The notes below the pieces were generated by a model. It had not been told where the DNA came from and ran no database searches. It worked only from the letters and a program-made list of their open reading frames with translations. The position numbers were made by a program, and so were the translations under genes. Of a stretch of DNA of 64,000 nt, positions 1 to 8,933 are shown piece by piece. Position 1 is the stretch's first letter; the number at the start of each line of letters is the position of its first letter. Source of the stretch: Cognataquiflexum aquatile (GTDB lineage Bacteria > Bacteroidota > Bacteroidia > Cytophagales > Cyclobacteriaceae); the NCBI RefSeq assembly GCF_003316845.1, contig NZ_QMIK01000001.1, forward strand, positions 1,302,001-1,366,000, written 5' to 3'.

Positions 1-1940
1 GGATCTACAACTCCGGTCCTAAGTCGGAGCTGCATCTGTTTGGTTATACCCTCATTGGATTTCAGGCTATTTAAAAACCTCTCCAAGGTATTGGAGTCCT
101 CGAAAATAAACTCAAAAAGGTCAGTTATTTTCCCTTGGAAGTTTTCATTTTCTCCGATTTTACACTCTTTTAAGCCCGCTTTGTTGATGTAAATAATTTT
201 GAGTGAACCGTCTGTCACTACAATAGGGTCATCCACTTGGGTCAGAATCTGGGACTGAAGTTTCAGATAGTTTTCCGCATCTTTTTTGTGGGTAATGTCA
301 GAACAATACCCAAAAACCTCAACGTCTTCACTATTCTCTATTTCCCTTACCTGGATGGTGAAACTTATAAATTTCTCTTTTCCCTCAGTTGTGAATATGC
401 TGAACTCTCCGTATGTGGTGCTTTTGGTATTGACAGCTAATTTCAATCTTTCAAGAAATTCTCTCCGATCCCCTTTTTTAATTTTTTTCAAAAATCCTGC
501 TAAATCGGAGGAATAAATATTCTCATCCAATTCGAATATTCTTTTCAACCCTGAAGAATAAAATATTCTCCTCTTGGTATTGCTGAATCTCCAAGAGCCG
601 GATTTTGCCAATATCTCTGTAGAGGCTAGAAGCTTTTCATTTCTTTCCAGTCTCTTTTTGATCGCTCTATTGATAAAACTTCCCGCATAGACGTCTCCAA
701 GCTGCCTGAGGACATATTCATCTTTTTCGTGCCATGCCCTTTTCTCATGGACGGCATCCAATCCAAAAAATCCAATCAGTTTGTTTTCAGAAAAAATCGG
801 AATCAGGACAAAAGATTTTATACCCTGTTGCTGGTATATTTCTTTTTCTGCTTCAAATTTTTCGGGCATAAGATCTACATCCGGTACCACCAAAATCTCC
901 CCTTTTCTAAGAGATTCGATAGTAAGATTCTCGGCTGTGATCGGCAGATTTTTTAGGTATTGAATCTGGGGTTCAATTCCCACAGCAGTCCACTCGTAGA
1001 CATTTTCAATTTCCTGGAGGTCATCATGGACAATAAAAATATATGCCCTGTCAGCTTTTTCAAATTCACCCAACATTTTCAAAGACAATTTGAAAACCTG
1101 GTCAACCTGATTATAACCTGCATTGACAAACTTAGCTGAAATTCTATTGATCAGATTCTCAAGCTCATATCTTTTTTGAAGTGATTTTTTGGCTTTCCAA
1201 TAAGCCGTTATATCTCTTGCACTGAAAAGGATTCCGTTGATATTGGGATCATCCAGTAAATTTCTACTGTAGCTTTCAATATAAACCTTCTTTCCATCAG
1301 GGATATTGATCCAAAAATTGATGTTTATTTCAGATTTTGAGGTAAAAATCTGATCCAATTCTCCCTCATCTATTTTTATAATTCCTTCCGAAATAAAATC
1401 TCTGAAAGATTTTCCGATAATTCTTGATGGGTCAACACCCAATTTATCGATAACAGCTGCACTTATAAACTTATACTTTCCCTCCCCATCCAAAATCGCA
1501 ACCATATCATGGCTATGTCGCAAGACACTGGAAACAAAATTAAGGTCATTGATGATCGTATTTTGCTCCAAATATGATCCTTCGCCAGGAAATCCCTCCA
1601 ATCTATTCTCTGGTTTCTTTCCAATAGCAGCACAAAACCGCTGATTATGATCCCCGAATATCTTTCTGAATTCCCAATTGTAATCCAAAGCGATTCCTTC
1701 CACACTTATCAGAGGAGAAAAATAGACTCCATCGGCTAATTCGCCTTTTGAAAAAAAACCATGGACAAGATTTTTTATTTCTTCAGTACAAAAAATTTCT
1801 TCCCAACTTGAAGTAGGCACAAAGAAGTTTTTCTTGAAGTAATCATTCAAAAAAATGTCATTTCCTTCAGAAAAAACAACAACAGGCTCCTGTATTTGAT
1901 TAAAAAAACCTAAAATATCTAATTTTTTGACTACACTCAT
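1..1940 (-). CDS. PAS/GAF multi-domain sensor protein, 3' end beyond window
   Basis: The frame is open from an ATG at 1938-1940 down to the left edge, about 646 residues without a stop, so the gene is cut by the window. No signal peptide or membrane segment is visible, so it is probably cytoplasmic. After a poorly defined N-terminus there is a PAS-like stretch (HSHDMVAILDGEGKYKFIS), a GAF-like stretch (ADRAYIFIVHDDLQEIENVY, then VLIPIFSENKLIGFFGLDAV), a second PAS (ILAKSGSWRFSN) and a third (ILTQVDDPIVVTDGSLKIIY). Proteins of this build usually end in a histidine kinase or GGDEF domain, but that part is outside the window, so the output is unknown. The upstream region (1941-2529) is AT-rich and has no partner gene. 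Confidence 0.85.
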   Translation of the reverse strand, partial: MSVVKKLDILGFFNQIQEPVVVFSEGNDIFLNDYFKKNFFVPTSSWEEIFCTEEIKNLVHGFFSKGELADGVYFSPLISVEGIALDYNWEFRKIFGDHNQRFCAAIGKKPENRLEGFPGEGSYLEQNTIINDLNFVSSVLRHSHDMVAILDGEGKYKFISAAVIDKLGVDPSRIIGKSFRDFISEGIIKIDEGELDQIFTSKSEININFWINIPDGKKVYIESYSRNLLDDPNINGILFSARDITAYWKAKKSLQKRYELENLINRISAKFVNAGYNQVDQVFKLSLKMLGEFEKADRAYIFIVHDDLQEIENVYEWTAVGIEPQIQYLKNLPITAENLTIESLRKGEILVVPDVDLMPEKFEAEKEIYQQQGIKSFVLIPIFSENKLIGFFGLDAVHEKRAWHEKDEYVLRQLGDVYAGSFINRAIKKRLERNEKLLASTEILAKSGSWRFSNTKRRIFYSSGLKRIFELDENIYSSDLAGFLKKIKKGDRREFLERLKLAVNTKSTTYGEFSIFTTEGKEKFISFTIQVREIENSEDVEVFGYCSDITHKKDAENYLKLQSQILTQVDDPIVVTDGSLKIIYINKAGLKECKIGENENFQGKITDLFEFIFEDSNTLERFLNSLKSNEGITKQMQLRLRTGVVD

Positions 1941-2529
1941 GAATCAGGGATAGAATGCCAGCTCAATTTGAAATGATAGCTTCTGCTTGGGTAACCGGGG
2001 ATTAAATTAATCCATTTATAAGTCGAAGTTTAATCAATTTAATAACAAAATCAACCAAATTGTTCAAATTAAAATTTTCTTAAATCCAGTCTTAACTCAG
2101 TTGTCCCGGCAATGAATAATCGATATTGAATTTTGAAACAGTAAAATGATCACCTCAGGAATATCATTAAAGGTTAAGCTTTCAAATACCAAAATTCAAA
2201 TCAGAATGAAGTTGAAGGAAATTGGAAGTTCAAATAAAAAAACATTAAAATATTAGTCTTGATTTTCATCAAAAGAAATGTTTTATAAAAAATAAAAAAA
2301 TGACAGATGGAGAAAAAATTACATTATACTTATATTGAATATTGAAATTTCAATTTATTGATCAAAAAAATACCCAGTATTGGTTATTTTTTTAAGGTTT
2401 TTAATTTTCTAAGTTTGAATATCTATTGGAGGTTCTCTGATAAGTGTTTAAGTTCAAAAAAGGGTTTAACCCAAAACAAAAATCCCCGGTTTTACCGGGG
2501 ATTTTTTTTATCCAGATATTTAAAATGGA
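1941..2529. other. AT-rich intergenic region with one terminator
   Basis: About 590 bases with no convincing gene. It lies between the start of the PAS/GAF gene and the end of the small lipoprotein gene, both on -. A 62-codon open frame at 2358-2546 is low-complexity and runs through a terminator hairpin, so I do not call it. The only clear element is the hairpin at 2480-2509. Confidence 0.6.
2480..2509 (-). terminator. Rho-independent terminator of the small lipoprotein gene
   Basis: A stem AATCCCCGG/CCGGGGATT with a short TTTTA loop is flanked by A and T runs on both sides. It starts about 20 bases past the stop codon of the - strand lipoprotein gene. The symmetry means it could work in both directions, but only the - strand gene needs it. 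Confidence 0.8.
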
Positions 2530-2706
2530 TTAGTTTGTTGCAGTAGAATCAACAGCTGTAGTATCTACAGGAGCTTCTTCAACAACTTCAGGAGCAACTT
2601 CTTCAACTGGAGTTTCAACTACTTCTACTTCTTCAGTTGTTTTGTTGCCGCAAGAAGCCATAAAAGCAGAAGCAGCGATCATCATTGCAAAGATTGTCTT
2701 TTTCAT
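2530..2706 (-). CDS. Small acidic lipoprotein, 58 aa
   Basis: The ATG at 2704-2706 opens a 58-codon frame. The N-terminus MKKTIFAMMIAASAFMASCG is a clear lipoprotein signal with the lipidated Cys at residue 19. The mature part is short, almost entirely Glu/Val/Pro/Thr (for example EEVEVVETPVEEVAPEVVEE) and has no fold I recognise; it looks disordered and strongly acidic. Such Bacteroidota lipoproteins are often abundant surface or periplasmic proteins of unknown role. A terminator directly downstream (2480-2509) supports a real single-gene transcript. Function unknown. Confidence 0.8.
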   Translation of the reverse strand: MKKTIFAMMIAASAFMASCGNKTTEEVEVVETPVEEVAPEVVEEAPVDTTAVDSTATN

Positions 2707-2958
2707 AGTGTTTGTTTGTTTAATGTCCTTTTGAGACGGTTTGTTTGATTTTTATTTTAATTTTTTAATTGATCCTTTAGCTAGTATTTGATATCCCCTA
2801 AGTTTAAATTAATCCTAGGAACGTAATTAATCCTTTAAATGCAAAACACTATTTTGCAACTTCAAGAAGAATATTTCAAATGCCTGTATTATTTTGGGGT
2901 TAGCGCAATTCAATTTACTTTTTAAATTGCTTTAATCGTTGGGTGTAATCAAGTCCAA

Positions 2959-3324
2959 TCAGGGTGCATTCGTATTCAATGTATGTTTGAATATTGAAGT
3001 GATTGGGAAAAATATATTTATTGTGCCTGCGACAGACTTAATTTCAATTGAAGGAATCTCCAAAACAGAATATAGTGCCCTTTTAAAAGGTTGAATTAAT
3101 TCAATTTTTTCGATTTTGGAAATTTTATTACCCGATGGGTATTGGAGAATGTTTGGAAGTTCGATGAATTTAAAATCGGCTTCAGAAACAAATTCCCCTG
3201 CATAGATTATATCAGCTTTGTTTTGGAAACTGTCAACTATGGCTAAAAAAGAAAAAAATACAGCCATGGAGCAGACAAAAAGTCTGATGCCATTAGATAA
3301 ACCATATTTTAACCTTGATTTCAT
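2959..3324 (-). CDS. Hypothetical single-pass membrane or exported protein, 121 aa
   Basis: I do not recognise this protein. The frame starts at ATG 3322-3324. Residues about 13-32 (IRLFVCSMAVFFSFLAIVDS) form one hydrophobic segment after a basic N-terminus, either an uncleaved anchor or a signal peptide without an obvious cleavage site. The rest is about 85 residues rich in Ile, Lys and Glu with no known motif. It stands alone between AT-rich gaps, so context gives no clue. The absence of homology evidence keeps confidence moderate. Confidence 0.5.
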   Translation of the reverse strand: MKSRLKYGLSNGIRLFVCSMAVFFSFLAIVDSFQNKADIIYAGEFVSEADFKFIELPNILQYPSGNKISKIEKIELIQPFKRALYSVLEIPSIEIKSVAGTINIFFPITSIFKHTLNTNAP

Positions 3325-3631
3325 TCTGCAAAATTAAATAATTTTTTATTATTCCTAGCCTTTTTTTTCAACTGGATCAATTATTCCTTATTTTTTTGAT
3401 AAATAATCAACAGAATTACAAGATGATTGCGATTAATAAAATATCAACATTTGGAATAATTAAATGTGTTTAAATTTATATATCTGTATAAAATTGAAAT
3501 ATTATACTTATTTTAATAACTTTTTCAAAATTAAATTTCTTTTAACTTCATCCAAAAAATTTTTTTAAAACTTAAAAATACCCCAGGCAAAAAAATAAAT
3601 CCCGAACTTTAAAATCCAATAGAAAAGAAAA
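3325..3631. other. AT-rich intergenic region between divergent genes
   Basis: About 307 bases separate the hypothetical - strand gene from fmt. The stretch is very AT-rich with long A and T runs. It must hold the promoters of both genes, but I could not pick a convincing TAnnTTTG element. Nothing else is visible. Confidence 0.5.
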
Positions 3632-4558
3632 ATGGATAAAAAATTAAGGATTGTTTTCATGGGAACCCCAGAATTTGCGGTTCCTTCTTTGGAAATTTTG
3701 GTGAAAAATGGTTGGAATGTGGTGGCGGTAGTGACTGCGCCTGACAGACCCCAAGGACGAGGGCAAAAATTAATCCCTTCACCGGTGAAGGTGGCTGCTT
3801 TGGGCTGTAATATTCCTGTCTTGCAGCCAACCAATCTCAAATCGGAAAATTTTATTGAAGAGTTGAGAAATTTAAAAGCGGATCTGCAAATAGTGGTGGC
3901 ATTCAGAATGCTGCCCGAAGTGGTATGGAATATGCCGCCCCGAGGGACATTCAACCTCCATGCGTCTTTGCTTCCAAACTATAGAGGAGCAGCCCCCATA
4001 AACTGGGCTATTATCAAAGGAGAAAAAGAGACAGGTTTGACCACTTTTTTCCTTAAACATGAAATTGATACAGGAAGCATCATTTTTCAGGAAAAGGAGC
4101 CCATAAATGCTGAGGACAATATTGGGACTTTGTACGAAAGACTTATGAATAAAGGAGCCCAGCTGGTTTTGAAAACGACAGAGGCAATCGAAAACAACAA
4201 TGTTGTAACCTTGCCCCAAAATGAAGCACTTGCAATCCACCATGCTCCAAAAATCTTTAAGGAAACCTGCGAAATTGACTGGAAAAAACCCGTTACCGAC
4301 ATACACAACCTCATCAGAGGGCTTTCTCCTTATCCCGGAGCTTGGACAATTTTGGATGGAAAGACCTGTAAAATATACAAGAGTGAAATTTCCGATAAAA
4401 ATCCAGAAGGATTGCTTCCCGGAGAATACAGATCAGATGGTAAAAAAGAGCTTCTCTTCCAGACAGGAAATGGAACGTTGAAAATTCTGGAACTTCAGAT
4501 GGAAGGTAAGAAGAAGCTTGTTATTGAAGAATTTTTGAGAGGTTATAAGCTTCTCTAG
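3632..4558 (+). CDS. fmt: Methionyl-tRNA formyltransferase
   Basis: Transfers the formyl group from 10-formyl-tetrahydrofolate to initiator Met-tRNA in the cytoplasm. The N-terminal catalytic domain begins IVFMGTPEFAVPSLE, a signature of the family, and carries the active-site segment FNLHASLLPNYRGAAPINWA (Asn and His of the catalytic site) and the HEIDTGSII segment with the catalytic Asp. The C-terminal tRNA-binding domain (about residues 205-308) follows. The length, 308 aa, is normal. The start ATG at 3632 is the only sensible one. It is not next to def or rpoZ here, and the next gene lies 125 bases away, so it is probably transcribed alone. Confidence 0.96.
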   Translation: MDKKLRIVFMGTPEFAVPSLEILVKNGWNVVAVVTAPDRPQGRGQKLIPSPVKVAALGCNIPVLQPTNLKSENFIEELRNLKADLQIVVAFRMLPEVVWNMPPRGTFNLHASLLPNYRGAAPINWAIIKGEKETGLTTFFLKHEIDTGSIIFQEKEPINAEDNIGTLYERLMNKGAQLVLKTTEAIENNNVVTLPQNEALAIHHAPKIFKETCEIDWKKPVTDIHNLIRGLSPYPGAWTILDGKTCKIYKSEISDKNPEGLLPGEYRSDGKKELLFQTGNGTLKILELQMEGKKKLVIEEFLRGYKLL

Positions 4559-4682
4559 CCAATCCAATAAGTGAAATTCCATAAGAATCTCCACTTAGCG
4601 AATCTACCCGCAGGAATACGGTTCTAACCTTGTCTTTCTGCCACAAAAGAAATAAATTGTATTTCCATAATCCTTCAAAAAG

Positions 4683-5609
4683 ATGAAAAGAAATATCCTG
4701 TTTTTCTCCGCGCTTGCATTCTTATTGACAACTTTTTCGGTCAATGCCCAATTTATAAACCGGATTAAAAATGCTGCTGAAAGGGGCGTGAGTAAAGCTA
4801 TCGAAAAGAAAGTCGAAAGTGAAATGGAAAAAGTGGCAAGACGGAAGCTGGACAAAATGTTTAAGGATGTGTATGGAACCGATAATCCTGATTCCCTTCC
4901 CGGGGTGGACATCGAAAAAATGATGTCGTCGATATATAATGACTTAGAAGTAGATGAGTCTTATGGTTTTGAGGGATTTGCAATTTTAGAAATCACCGGC
5001 GAAGATGCCAAAGGAAAGCAAAATGAACCCATTCACCTGACGTCTTTTTACTCCAAAGATCCTAAAATCACAGCAATGAAATTTACCGACTCGGAAAAAA
5101 AAGAAGACGGTACTTATGTCCTTATTTATGACTTTAACAGAAATGTCGGAATCACTTTGCTTGAAAATGAGGGAGAAAAAATGAGAATGACTTTTGAATA
5201 CGACTACGCAGCTATGAGTCAAACAGACTCGCCGGACGGAGCCGAAAGTTCAGAAAATGAGGAAGTGACATTCAAAAAAACCGGGAATTCGAAAATAATC
5301 TCAGGCCATGAATGTGAGGAGTATTTTTTGGAAACCTCGGAAAACAAAACCCTCTATTGGGTGACAAAAACTTCTATCACAGGACAAACCCCATTCTGGA
5401 GCCAAAACAACCCATTTTTGACAGCCCGGATGAAAGACCAAAATCCTGATCTTTTTAATAATCTCCCTGCAGGGAACCTGCTGGAAGCCCATGTGGTCAG
5501 CAAAATTGACAAAAGCACTATGGACATGGTCACTATTGAACTACAGGAAAACAGCAAACAGGTATTTTTGATGACAGATTATCCAAGTATTGCCAAATCG
5601 ACGAAATAA
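4683..5609 (+). CDS. Exported protein with DUF4412-like C-terminal domain
   Basis: Residues 1-22 (MKRNILFFSALAFLLTTFSV, then NA-Q) form a cleavable Sec signal peptide. An amphipathic, highly charged stretch follows (about residues 25-60), then a beta-rich domain. The segment around SGHECEEYFLETSENKTLYW, with a conserved Cys in a G-H/Y-x-C pattern, resembles the DUF4412 family of Bacteroidota periplasmic or outer-surface proteins. No catalytic site is visible and the function is unknown. It sits between fmt and the dihydrofolate reductase gene on the same strand but with gaps of over 120 bases, so co-transcription is uncertain. Confidence 0.75.
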   Translation: MKRNILFFSALAFLLTTFSVNAQFINRIKNAAERGVSKAIEKKVESEMEKVARRKLDKMFKDVYGTDNPDSLPGVDIEKMMSSIYNDLEVDESYGFEGFAILEITGEDAKGKQNEPIHLTSFYSKDPKITAMKFTDSEKKEDGTYVLIYDFNRNVGITLLENEGEKMRMTFEYDYAAMSQTDSPDGAESSENEEVTFKKTGNSKIISGHECEEYFLETSENKTLYWVTKTSITGQTPFWSQNNPFLTARMKDQNPDLFNNLPAGNLLEAHVVSKIDKSTMDMVTIELQENSKQVFLMTDYPSIAKSTK

Positions 5610-5744
5610 ACCCTGAAATACACGTTACAATTTTTTGATATGATTCTATAAACAAAGAAAAGTGGGACTAGACTACCCATTCTTTTCACACAAGATTTCC
5701 TGAATGGATAAACCTTGGTAACTTAGCCCAAATCTTAAAAAACA

Positions 5745-6245
5745 TTGAAAATATCCATCATCGTTGCCAAGTCATTGAATAATGTCATAGGCAAAGACAA
5801 CCAATTGATATGGCGTCTGTCAGCTGATTTACAGCTTTTCAAAACCCATACTTCAGGCCACCACATTATCATGGGCCGAAAAACTTTTGAATCAATAGGG
5901 AAACCACTTCCCAACCGCACATCTATTGTGATCAGCAGAAACCCTAATTTCAGCGTACCTGAAGGCCATTTTATTTCTCATTCTTTGGAAGAGGCCATCC
6001 AAATCTGCATAGGGAAAAAATTAGATCAGGTATTTATCATTGGGGGGGCTGAAATTTACAGTCAGGCTATTGCCATTGCCGATGAATTATTGGTGACTGA
6101 AGTTAATGCCATTCTGGAAGGTGATGTGTTTTTCCCCGAAATCGATAAGAATGAATGGACTGTAATTTCTTCCCATTCTTATAAAAAAGATGAGAAAAAC
6201 CAATTCGACTTTGATTTTGTAGTGTATAAAAGAAACTCAAAATGA
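5745..6245 (+). CDS. folA: Dihydrofolate reductase
   Basis: NADPH-dependent reduction of dihydrofolate to tetrahydrofolate, needed for thymidylate and purine synthesis. The protein shows the family order: ISIIVAKSLNNVIGKDNQLI at the N-terminus, the substrate Asp in SADLQLFK, the NADPH-binding HHIIMGRKTFESIG and IIGGAEIYSQAI. Length 166 aa is normal. The start is a TTG at 5745: an in-frame TAA sits at 5736-5738 and no ATG lies near the conserved N-terminus. The stop overlaps the start of cinA by 4 bases (ATGA), so the two genes are translationally coupled. Being next to fmt (formyl-folate user) two genes upstream is suggestive only. Confidence 0.95.
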   Translation: MKISIIVAKSLNNVIGKDNQLIWRLSADLQLFKTHTSGHHIIMGRKTFESIGKPLPNRTSIVISRNPNFSVPEGHFISHSLEEAIQICIGKKLDQVFIIGGAEIYSQAIAIADELLVTEVNAILEGDVFFPEIDKNEWTVISSHSYKKDEKNQFDFDFVVYKRNSK

Positions 6246-7507
6246 CAAAATATAAAGAAGTCAGTGCCGAAATTATTTCCATTGGTGATGAGCTACTTTA
6301 TGGTCAGATTACTGACACCAACAGTCAATGGATCAGTCAGGAGCTAGACAAAATCGGGGTGCGCGTCGTCCATAGAAGTACCATTGGAGACAGCCGGGAA
6401 TCCATTCTGGCAAGCTTTGAAGCCGCCGAAAAAAGAGCAGATATCATTTTGATGACAGGAGGTCTGGGACCTACCAATGATGACCTTACCAAACCGCTTT
6501 TGGCAGAATATTTTGGATGTGGGATAGAATTGGTGCCGGAAGCTTTGGAAGCTGTAAGGACTTTTTTTGAAAAAAGAGGAAGAGAATTGACCGACTTGAA
6601 TAGAATGCAGGCTCATTTGCCCACCAAATGTGTTTATGTGCCCAATGAATTGGGAACTGCACCTGGAATGTGGTTTGAAGAGAACGGAAAAAAATGGATG
6701 TCGATGCCGGGAGTGCCACATGAAATGAAAAACCTCATGTTGCAACATGTCATTCCAAAAATCAAATCTCAGTTTACCCTTCCAAATATTTACCACAAAG
6801 TCATAAAAACAGTCGGGATTGGTGAAAGCTGGCTAGCTGACTTGATAAAAGATTGGGAAAAAAATCTCCCTTCTCATATCAAACTCGCTTACCTGCCCTC
6901 TTTGGGCCAGGTCAAACTCAGACTGACCGCTTTCGGTGAGGATCTTTTTAGCCTCAAAAATGACGTGGAAATTGAAATCGAAAAGGTAAAGCCAATAATC
7001 GAAAAGTATATCTACGGCTACAACACAGAAACTCTCGAGGAGGCTGTGGGGGCACTCCTGAAACAAAAAGGTCAAAAAGTCGCATTGGCAGAAAGTTGTA
7101 CAGGAGGTTATATTTCTCATTTGGTCACCAGTATTGCGGGGAGCAGTGATTATTTTCAGGGAAGCATGATTCCATACCACAATCATTTCAAAAACAGATT
7201 GCTTGGCGTTGAAAATAAAATCTTGGAAACTTATGGTGCGGTGAGCGAACCAACAGTCATCCAAATGGCAGAAAATATCAGAAAACAATTTAATGCTGAT
7301 TTTGGATTGGCAAGTAGCGGGATAGCGGGACCCGGTGGAGGTTGGGCCGAAAAACCAGTTGGGACAGTTTGGATTGCTTGCGCATTTGAAGGAAAGACAG
7401 TGACCAAAAAACTCCAGCTCACCCAAGACAGAATGCTCAATATCCAACTTACTGCAGTGGCAGTTTTGAATTTGTTGAGAATATGCATTTTAGGGAAAAC
7501 AGAATAA
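6242..7507 (+). CDS. cinA: CinA-family nicotinamide-nucleotide amidohydrolase
   Basis: Two-domain protein of 421 aa. The N-terminal half (about 1-170) is a MoaB/Mog-like (COG1058) domain beginning AEIISIGDELLYGQITDTNS with the MTGGLGPTNDD motif. In characterised relatives this half is an ADP-ribose/CoA pyrophosphatase. The C-terminal half (about 255-421) is the PncC domain, with ALAESCTGGYISHLVTSIAG and SSGIAGPGGG, which deamidates nicotinamide mononucleotide to nicotinate mononucleotide in NAD recycling. It starts inside the stop codon of folA, so the two are one transcript. The name comes from competence-inducible loci, but no competence gene is near here. Confidence 0.93.
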   Translation: MTKYKEVSAEIISIGDELLYGQITDTNSQWISQELDKIGVRVVHRSTIGDSRESILASFEAAEKRADIILMTGGLGPTNDDLTKPLLAEYFGCGIELVPEALEAVRTFFEKRGRELTDLNRMQAHLPTKCVYVPNELGTAPGMWFEENGKKWMSMPGVPHEMKNLMLQHVIPKIKSQFTLPNIYHKVIKTVGIGESWLADLIKDWEKNLPSHIKLAYLPSLGQVKLRLTAFGEDLFSLKNDVEIEIEKVKPIIEKYIYGYNTETLEEAVGALLKQKGQKVALAESCTGGYISHLVTSIAGSSDYFQGSMIPYHNHFKNRLLGVENKILETYGAVSEPTVIQMAENIRKQFNADFGLASSGIAGPGGGWAEKPVGTVWIACAFEGKTVTKKLQLTQDRMLNIQLTAVAVLNLLRICILGKTE

Positions 7508-7590
7508 AAATTATATTCACTGATTTTGCATTGGTTAAAATAAAATTTAATTTTAAAACTTGGAAATAAACCCAATTAAATAATAAAAGA

Positions 7591-8907
7591 ATGGCAAATG
7601 TAGAAATGCTGATGCCCAAGATGGGTGAAAGTATAATTGAAGGAACTATACTCACTTGGCTAAAAAAAGAAGGGGATTTTATTGAGCAAGATGAATCAGT
7701 CTTGGAAGTTGCCACAGATAAAGTCGACACCGAAGTACCTGCAACCCATGCGGGAATTTTAAAGAAAATTTTGGTTAAAGTAGGAGAAGTCGTCGCTGTG
7801 GGTGCGCCTATTGCAATCATTGAATCGGTTTCTGATTCAACGCCGATTTCCGAAAAACCAATAATTGAACCTGAATATTCCTCTTCCAAAGAAGAATTAT
7901 TAAGTCTCTCACCTGCACAGACAGCAACGATTATTTCAACTTTTCCGGAAGTAGAAAAACCGGGAGAAGATGACAGGTTCTATTCTCCTTTGGTACTGAG
8001 CATTGCAAAAGAAGAAAAAATCAGTAAATCTGAATTGTCTACCATATTGGGTTCGGGAAAAGACGGTCGGGTTACAAAGCAAGACATGCTCTCCTACCTG
8101 AAAAACCGTGAAGCAAGCACTATTGGAAAACCTGATTTTTCCTCAACAGCCGCTGCCTCCACAATGTCTGCTCCAAGGGTCGAAATGAGTATCTCAGCGC
8201 AAGATGAGATCATGGAAATGGACAGGATGCGTAAAATGATCGCACAGAGAATGGTGGATTCCAAACGTATATCTGCTCACGTAACTTCTTTTGTTGAGGC
8301 TGATGTGACGAATATAGTTTTGTGGAGAAACAAGGTGAAAGACGCTTACAAGAAAAAAGAAGGGGAGGCATTGACCTTTACCCCATTCTTTATTGAAGCT
8401 GTGGCCAAAGCCATTAAGGATTTCCCGATGATCAATATTTCTGTCGATGGGGATAAAATCATCAAAAGAAAAGACATCAACATTGGTGTGGCTGTTGCAT
8501 TGCCTTCAGGTAACCTGATAGTACCTGTAGTGCGGAATGCCGATCAGCTCAACCTCATGGGTCTTTCCAAAAAGATCAACGATATTGCCAACCGTGCACG
8601 GATCAATAAATTATCCCCGGACGAATTGAGCGGAGGAACATATACTGTATCAAACGTCGGTTCATTTGGCAATGTAATGGGAACTCCCATCATCATGCAG
8701 CCTCAGGTCGCTATCCTTGCCATCGGAGCAATCCAGAAAAAACCTGCTGTGGTAGAAACCCCTACCGGGGATGTGATCGCCATAAGACATAAAATGTTCC
8801 TTTCCCATTCTTATGACCACCGCGTGGTAGATGGATCTTTAGGGGGAATGTTTGTGAGAAAAGTAGCCGATTATCTCGAGGCATTTGATTTGGATACGGA
8901 ATTATAA
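7591..8907 (+). CDS. 2-oxoacid dehydrogenase E2 (dihydrolipoamide acyltransferase)
   Basis: E2 core of a 2-oxoacid dehydrogenase complex, 438 aa. A lipoyl domain occupies about residues 1-80 with the lipoylated Lys44 in EVATDKVDTEV. A peripheral-subunit-binding domain lies near 130-170 (SPLVLSIAKEEKISKSELST). The acyltransferase core follows and ends with the catalytic SYDHRVVDGSLGG. The lipoyl and binding-domain sequences resemble branched-chain E2 of Bacteroidota more than pyruvate E2, but I cannot fix the substrate. E1 and E3 genes are not nearby, which is common in this phylum. The gene ends in a terminator shared with the convergent kinase gene. Confidence 0.9.
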   Translation: MANVEMLMPKMGESIIEGTILTWLKKEGDFIEQDESVLEVATDKVDTEVPATHAGILKKILVKVGEVVAVGAPIAIIESVSDSTPISEKPIIEPEYSSSKEELLSLSPAQTATIISTFPEVEKPGEDDRFYSPLVLSIAKEEKISKSELSTILGSGKDGRVTKQDMLSYLKNREASTIGKPDFSSTAAASTMSAPRVEMSISAQDEIMEMDRMRKMIAQRMVDSKRISAHVTSFVEADVTNIVLWRNKVKDAYKKKEGEALTFTPFFIEAVAKAIKDFPMINISVDGDKIIKRKDINIGVAVALPSGNLIVPVVRNADQLNLMGLSKKINDIANRARINKLSPDELSGGTYTVSNVGSFGNVMGTPIIMQPQVAILAIGAIQKKPAVVETPTGDVIAIRHKMFLSHSYDHRVVDGSLGGMFVRKVADYLEAFDLDTEL

Positions 8908-8933
8908 AAAGAGGTCAATCGACCTCTTTTTTT
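8906..8933. terminator. Bidirectional terminator shared by convergent genes
   Basis: GAGGTC-AATC-GACCTC (8911-8924, a perfect 6-bp core stem extended by flanking A and T runs) follows the E2 stop codon directly and ends in seven Ts on +. On - the same stem is followed by five Ts. The stop codon of the histidine kinase gene (TGA, complement of 8915-8917) lies inside this hairpin, so one structure ends both transcripts. Confidence 0.85.

Noticed and set aside
2358-2546. 62-codon open frame
   Set aside because: Low-complexity and runs through a clear terminator hairpin and the end of the lipoprotein gene.
6344-6796. Long antisense frames inside cinA, E2, icmF and other genes
   Set aside because: They mirror well-supported genes on the other strand and show no family motifs.
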